From Armadillidium nasatum (taxonomy: Eukaryota > Arthropoda > Malacostraca > Isopoda > Armadillidiidae), in assembly GCA_009176605.1 (NCBI GenBank), contig SEYY01006581.1:1-24308 (forward strand): DNA of 24,308 nt. Reading direction: 5' to 3'. Each line of letters opens with the position of its first letter. Position 1 is the stretch's first letter. The notes beneath the pieces were generated by a model, which saw nothing but the letters and a program-made list of their open reading frames with translations, made no database searches and was not told where the DNA came from. This document shows, one piece after another, positions 22,082 through 24,308 of the stretch. A program made the translations under genes and the position numbers.

Positions 22082-23739
22082 GCAATAAGTAACATGTGCT
22101 TGGAAAAAAAATAATTGACTAATAATGTACGGACATACTTATATAAATTTATGTACGCAAAACGGCAAGTAAATTACATGTGCACCAATTCTCTTCTACA
22201 CATACAACTGATATTGTGAGAGTACCTCAAATAAATAAACTTCTCAAAGATAATTAAAATATAAAAATTGAGAAAAGGTTCAAGCAAGAACATATTTGAA
22301 GTTAAAACACAATTGACCAACCTTGAATCAAGATCTAAGACTAAATGATAAACCCCCTCCCCTCACCACCCTCCTGATTCGAATAGTCTTGCCATAAATT
22401 GCAATTCTTTATAATTAACAAACAAAATTTCAATGTTTGAATACTTTTAAAGTAGGAGATTTACATCATAGAAGGACCGTTTGAAGGATCATCTGCTTTA
22501 TCATGCAGTGTGTTTCCCACATGTCCTAAAATCCAAACCAAATCTATTTGTGTGATAATCAATTAGGCAAAAATAATATCCGAATTGCATGTCGAATAAT
22601 GAGTTCATAAAAATTTTTCAGTTGTCATTGACAAAGATAGAAATATGGTAAAAATAGCAAGCAACCTTGGTATGATGTTTTAAAATGTATTTAAAAAAAA
22701 AAAAAAAAAACCTGTAAACTCTTAACTAAGAGTTATGTTATAAATACAGAATTATAAAATGATTTATTTTGAGATGAAAATTCATTACATATAAAATTAC
22801 AACCTGTGAATCCATTCTTTTTATTTACATCCTTAATTCTGTCATTAAAACAGTTAGTTTAATTCCTTGATTTTGTCACTATTAAGGTTTGTGCACTGCA
22901 TGATCTCTGAGATGAGGTCATAAATCTAATTTTTTTTTTTGAAAGATTTTACAAGAACATTTTAGAAAGAAAACAACATCAATTGTTAAAGAGGCATATA
23001 AACATTAAAATCATGCTAACATTTTTTACTTTATTTTAATTTTGAAACATTAATTATTCAAAAAGGTACATCAAAAGTCAGATAAGGAAAAATAAAAGAT
23101 TAGCACAACAATGTACCAATATGTATTCCTGCAAATGTAAATTTTTCTCAAGCTAGAGATGACAGTCATTCAACAACTTTCATATTCATCAAACCTCATG
23201 CCAGAGAGTTATTTTTATTTTTTGCACTGCCTGATTCTATGTTTGAAGAAAACAGGAAATACTGAGATGTGATTATTAGCAGTTAATCATATGAGCAATC
23301 TTTAGAAGTTAGGATGAATAAATAAGATGCTTAAAATTAATGTCAATAAAAATAGGAACAATTAACAACTGAAAAACTCTTCAAATTGCGAAGGTCAAAA
23401 ATAGTTATAGGTAGAGTAAGAATATAAATCAAAGATAACAAGTTTTTAATCAAATATTTTAGAAAGTCATAATCAAAGTTTGAAAGTTTGAGAAGAGACT
23501 CCAAAATCCTTTTGTGGATAAAAAACTGGACACTGTCCACAGGTCTGATCACTGGTTTTAAGTCACAACTTCAAATTACCCAACTCAACTAAATTCAGCT
23601 ACATCCCGAAATATACAGTTTTGGTAACTTCCATTCTAAACCTGAATGAACTTGAACCATTCCCTGAACAAAATTGAACTTTAATTTTGGTCCACATCTT
23701 CATTACCACTTAATGATCTAAGTTTTATGAGCAAGAACG
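22082..23739. other. AT-rich stretch without a recognised gene
   Basis: Contains an A18 run (22693-22710) followed by a small hairpin (aactctta-ac-taagagtt, 22717-22734). The only open frame of note (23343-23552, minus) is low-complexity and unassigned. Confidence 0.55.
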
Positions 23740-23814
23740 GAGGTAACAACAGGTCAGTTTCAATTTCCTTTTTTTTTTAAACAAAGGATATTGAAGCTGA
23801 CCTGTTGTTACCTC
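23740..23814. ncRNA. Long hairpin with the dimensions of a microRNA precursor
   Basis: Bases 23740-23771 pair with 23783-23814 over 32 positions, with one T-T mismatch and, in the plus-strand transcript, one G-U wobble; the loop is 11 nt. The arms begin gaggtaacaacaggtcag, and the closing arm ends with the matching complement. A stem this long and near-perfect in a fold of about 75 nt is compatible with a Drosha/Dicer substrate. It is equally compatible with a young inverted duplication or a miniature foldback element. No expression evidence is available, and I do not recognise the arm sequence as a known microRNA. Confidence 0.4.
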
Positions 23815-24109
23815 TGAGTCCGTGTTCAGTAGGGGAGGGAGATCCTTTCCTCAAAATAAGTATTCTTTACCTATACATATTTTGTAAGAGATGAAAGTAT
23901 ATCATATAAGGTATAAATTGAGATTAACTATTTTACACTAAATTATTAGTAATTAATATAGTATAATTCATTATATACCAAAATTTAAATGTCAACTATA
24001 AACATACTGCTATTCTATTTAATGGCTTTAACAAAAATAAATAAATAAATAATCAAAATTGACTATGTGAAGATAATTATTATTTAATTTAAAAAAAAAT
24101 AAAAATTAC
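23815..24109. other. AT-rich stretch without a recognised gene
   Basis: Low-complexity AT-rich sequence, including an aaataaataaataat run near 24037-24052. If the minus-strand exon candidate at 24110-24220 is real, this would be its intron. Confidence 0.5.
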
Positions 24110-24220
24110 CAAATATTCCAATTCTTGAGCAGATATGAGCTCTGGTGTCTGCCTCAAGTATTCATCAATTTGTTGAATTATCTTACGTCTTCCTCACGAA
24201 CTTCTCCACTCTTCAGTCAT
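24110..24220 (-). pseudogene. Exon-like fragment with an in-frame stop
   Basis: On the minus strand the frame from 24220 reads MTEEWRSS, a stop at codon 9, then RRKIIQQIDEYLRQTPELI and SAQELEYL. It ends at 24110 against GTAATT, a plausible splice donor. Base composition is less AT-rich than the flanks, and the peptide looks like a real amphipathic-helix protein. The pattern 'W-R-S...R-R-K-I-I-Q-Q-I-D' faintly recalls the start of KIX-type helical domains (CBP, MED15), but this is weak. The stop means a pseudogene, a frame error, or a coding start downstream of it. A (TA)n tract lies immediately upstream. Confidence 0.3.
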
Positions 24221-24230
24221 TATCTATGCT

Positions 24231-24233
<3 letters not shown>

Positions 24234-24308
<75 letters not shown>
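24234..24308. repeat. (TA)n microsatellite running off the window
   Basis: At least 75 bp of TA repeat reaching the end of the window, with a TATTAT break in the last bases. Its full length is unknown. Confidence 0.95.

Overview
The window looks like nuclear DNA from an invertebrate, most likely an arthropod. It is strongly AT-rich. It carries thirteen (TA)n microsatellite tracts of about 45-141 bp, long A/T homopolymers and remnants of at least five kinds of transposable element. The non-LTR reverse transcriptase at 18125-19085 resembles elements I associate with decapod crustaceans such as crabs and shrimps. That is recollection rather than a search result, so I read the window as a probable decapod and certainly a eukaryote. 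I see no rRNA, tRNA, CRISPR array or bacterial-type operon.

Layout. 1-2300 is dominated by inverted repeats whose arms abut (TA)n tracts. 2743-3131 is a tandem array of short palindromes about 50 bp apart. 4349-6185 is copy A of a 1.85-kb repeat that contains a decayed CR1/L2-like LINE on the minus strand; copy B is at 15440-17300 in the same orientation. 6527-6842 holds a frameshifted piggyBac-like transposase C-terminus (minus). 6925-7510 (plus) and 7680-9230 (minus) are two decayed fragments of one type of endonuclease-RT LINE, arranged tail to tail across a (TA)n tract. 9462-9706 is a diverged direct duplication. 10131-11861 is a foldback-like element bounded on both sides by (TA)n; it contains a broken BED-type zinc-finger segment and a long, diverged internal inverted repeat.

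The one convincing intact gene is at 11945-14944 (+). It encodes 999 residues in a single exon and is preceded by a splice-acceptor-like sequence. Its second half is made of nine or ten tandem repeats of about 42 residues, each with an F-K-K/R box and a closing Trp. I could not assign it to a named domain family. It is the best candidate here for an undescribed protein family.

Downstream, 18125-19085 is a decayed jockey/CR1-type RT (plus) with a destroyed catalytic motif. 21061-21215 is a GC-richer, possibly SINE-like patch. 21245-21806 is a degenerate tandem array of about 80 bp period. 21887-21926 and 23740-23814 are hairpins; the second has the dimensions of a microRNA precursor. 24110-24220 (minus) resembles a coding exon but has an in-frame stop. 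The rest is AT-rich sequence in which I recognise nothing. Apart from the 999-residue gene, the window is mostly old repeat material, and I see no evidence that its genes form one pathway.
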